A stretch of DNA of 7,784 bases, taken from positions 1-7,784 of the forward strand of contig CAJOKY010000110.1 in assembly GCA_905235425.1 (NCBI GenBank). Direction: 5' to 3'. Source of the DNA: an uncultured Selenomonadaceae bacterium (GTDB lineage Bacteria > Bacillota > Negativicutes > Selenomonadales > Selenomonadaceae). A model generated the notes under the pieces. The model saw only the letters and a program-made list of their open reading frames with translations. It had not been told where the DNA came from and did no database searches. Shown here piece after piece: positions 6,317 to 7,784 of the stretch; within the stretch, counting starts at the first letter, position 1, and each line of letters begins with the position of its first letter. Position numbers and translations under genes: made by a program.

Positions 6317-6970
6317 TCAGCGCTTATTCAATTTCTTTGCAAGGGCGTTGCCTAAAAGCTGAACTAATTGCACCAATACAATCAGCACTACGACAGTTGC
6401 CAACATAATTTCGGGACGGAATCTTTGATAGCCGTAACGAATAGCCAAATCCCCTAAGCCGCCGCCGCCTATCGCGCCTGCCATTGCCGATTCGCCGACC
6501 AATGCAATTATAACCGTTGTAAGCTGTGATACAATGCCCGGCATTGCTTCCGGCAATAAAACTTTCGTGATAATCTGCGCGGGAGTTGCACCCATTGATA
6601 AAGCCGCCTCAACAAGACCGGCAGGAACTTCTTTAAGCGACGTTTCAACCTGCCTGCCGATAAACGGTATTGACGCAATGACAAGCGGTACAATCGCCGC
6701 CGTTGTACCAATCGCACTGCCGACTAAAAGCCGCGTAAAGGGAATTATCGCTACCATTAAAATTATAAACGGTATTGAACGCACCGCGTTTACAATCGAG
6801 CCTATTATTTGATTAAGCGGCAGATTTTCAAGCACCTGCCCTTTGTCTGTGGTATGCAAAAGTACACCGAGCGGTATGCCGATTAATGACGCGATAGCCA
6901 TTGAAATGACGACCATGTAAACTGTTTCGCCGAGCGCCTTAGTCAACAGCGGAATTATTTCTTCTGACAT
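6317..6970 (-). CDS. metI: Methionine ABC importer permease MetI
   Basis: A 217-residue inner-membrane permease with about five hydrophobic helices, the usual MetI size. It carries methionine across the membrane in the MetNIQ complex. The EAA coupling loop that contacts the ATPase is clear: VEAALSMGATPAQI followed by LLPEAMPGI (about 120-146), and a GESAMAGAIGGGGLGDLA segment follows (159-176), typical of this family. I chose ATG 6970 because GGAGG (6980-6984) lies 9 nt upstream and MSEEIIPLLTKAL is the normal family start; an ATG at 6994 would place that site inside the gene. The start overlaps the end of metN by 32 nt. The gene looks intact, but its ATPase partner is broken and no metQ follows it. 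Confidence 0.95.
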   Translation of the reverse strand: MSEEIIPLLTKALGETVYMVVISMAIASLIGIPLGVLLHTTDKGQVLENLPLNQIIGSIVNAVRSIPFIILMVAIIPFTRLLVGSAIGTTAAIVPLVIASIPFIGRQVETSLKEVPAGLVEAALSMGATPAQIITKVLLPEAMPGIVSQLTTVIIALVGESAMAGAIGGGGLGDLAIRYGYQRFRPEIMLATVVVLIVLVQLVQLLGNALAKKLNKR

Positions 6971-7784
6971 AACCAATAACCTCCACGCGGACATCCTTGC
7001 CGCTCAAAAAATTCAGCGCATTTTGAATAGCCTGTTCACTGCCGCTTAAGCCTACGATAAAACGTCCGAAAGGTACGCCGTGAATCTCATCCAAATTGCC
7101 GAAAAGCATGGTACATTCTATGCCATGACAATTTCTAATCATTTCGGCAAGTACGGGATCATCTGCGCGGTCGCCTAAAAAAATCAGCCGCAGTAAAAGT
7201 AAAGCGCCTTCAACTCTTTCAGTAGAAATTTCACTGCCGCGAAATGCCGCCGGTAAATCGTTTGACAAAAGTACGCTGATAAATTCTTTTGTAATTTCAT
7301 GTTGCGGATTGGTGAACACGTCAAGTACGGAACCTTTCTCCGCAATGACGCCGTTTGAAATTACGGCTACTTTGTCACAAATTTCCTTTATAACCTGCAT
7401 TTCGTGAGTTATGACAACGACGGTTAATGACAGGTTATTATTTATGACTTTGATAAGGTCTAAGTTTGCGGATCAAGCGCGGAAGTTGCCTCGTCGCAAA
7501 GTAAAATTTTCGGATCTGATGCCAATGCACGGGCAATGCCTACACGCTGTTTTTGTCCGCCGCTTAACTGCGCGGGATATTGTTTAGCCTTGTCTTTCAA
7601 GCCGACAAGTTCCAAAAGCGGTCTGACTTTCTTGTCAATTTTATCTTTCGGCGTATTGGCTAAAGTCAGCGGGAAAGCAATGTTATCGTAAACCGTCGCG
7701 GAACTCAAAAGGTTGAAGTGCTGAAAAATCATACCGATATTTTTACGCGCCTCGCGCAGTTCACTTTCCGAAAGTTTCATCATG
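6939..7784 (-). pseudogene. metN: Methionine importer ATPase MetN, frameshifted and 5'-cut by window edge
   Basis: MetN hydrolyses ATP to drive the MetI permease. The upstream piece (7784-7463) has the Q-loop IGMIFQHFNLL, signature LSGGQKQR, Walker B ILLCDEATSALD and D-loop DPQT, then a TAG stop at 7462-7460. The downstream piece continues in another frame as LDLIKVINNNLSLTVVVITHEM, including the H-loop His, and runs to 6939 through a complete NIL methionine-sensing domain. Against the family pattern DPQTTxSILxLL, four residues plus one base are missing at the break, equal to a 13-nt loss. Walker A lies beyond the window. An ATP-binding domain without its H-loop should be inactive; restart at ATG 7400 would give only a C-terminal fragment. 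The remaining sequence is well conserved, so the damage is recent or is a sequence error, although 13 nt is large for a typical base-call error. Confidence 0.88.
6980..6984 (-). promoter_or_regulatory. metI ribosome binding site inside metN
   Basis: GGAGG on the minus strand, 9 nt before ATG 6970 and within the last codons of metN. It fixes the metI start. Confidence 0.7.

Noticed and set aside
6302..6317. ATTGA/TCAAT hairpin at the convergent NADAR-metI junction as a shared terminator
   Set aside because: Only 5 AT-rich base pairs, overlapping both stop codons, with no proper U-tract after it; too weak to call.
7457..7470. Programmed ribosomal frameshift in metN
   Set aside because: The bases around the TAG (CAA ACT TAG) form no X XXY YYZ slippery heptamer in the right phase and no RF2-like site, and the family alignment shows missing residues, which points to deletion.

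Overview
The window looks like chromosomal DNA from a low-to-mid GC anaerobic Firmicute. The best guess is Negativicutes/Selenomonadales, inferred from a leukotoxin/filamentous-adhesin-like fragment, the MetNI type and the AT-rich codon choice. No rRNA or other taxonomic marker is present, so this is tentative. Every gene at an edge is cut: an NRPS at the left and metN at the right.

Left block (1-4441, minus strand): one compact operon read right to left. A near-consensus sigma-70 promoter (4414-4441) precedes a MATE-family exporter carrying an RsbW/SpoIIAB-like GHKL ATPase domain at its C-terminus. Next comes an Sfp-type 4'-phosphopantetheinyl transferase that overlaps the exporter by 4 nt, and then, after 14 nt, the start of a nonribosomal peptide synthetase (condensation domain plus the N-terminal part of an adenylation domain). 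The arrangement suggests one unit for making a small peptide, activating its carrier domain and exporting it. The transporter-ATPase fusion is the least conventional part.

Middle (about 4298-4898): a spacer of roughly 300 bp holding the promoter, a perfect 12-bp palindrome, and a nested inverted repeat that may be the relic of an IS200/IS605-type end. It is followed by a short plus-strand remnant of a large beta-helical surface adhesin, which ends 11 nt before the next gene.

Right-centre (4899-6306, plus strand): a two-gene toxin-antitoxin module that I read as DarT1-NADAR. A DarT-family DNA ADP-ribosyltransferase is followed 1 nt later by its NADAR-fold ADP-ribosyl-hydrolase antitoxin. In the characterised family the pair adds ADP-ribose to guanine in DNA and removes it. 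It is a known class of system, often connected with phage defence.

Right end (6317-7784, minus strand): metN-metI of a methionine ABC importer. metI is intact. metN is broken by an apparent 13-nt loss just after the D-loop, which creates a TAG stop and a frame change, while the remainder down to the NIL domain is well preserved. metQ, usually found just after metI, is absent; the toxin-antitoxin pair sits there instead, convergent with metI across a 10-nt gap. The region from about 4450 to 7460 therefore looks like a site of insertion and decay between a biosynthetic operon and a damaged transporter operon.
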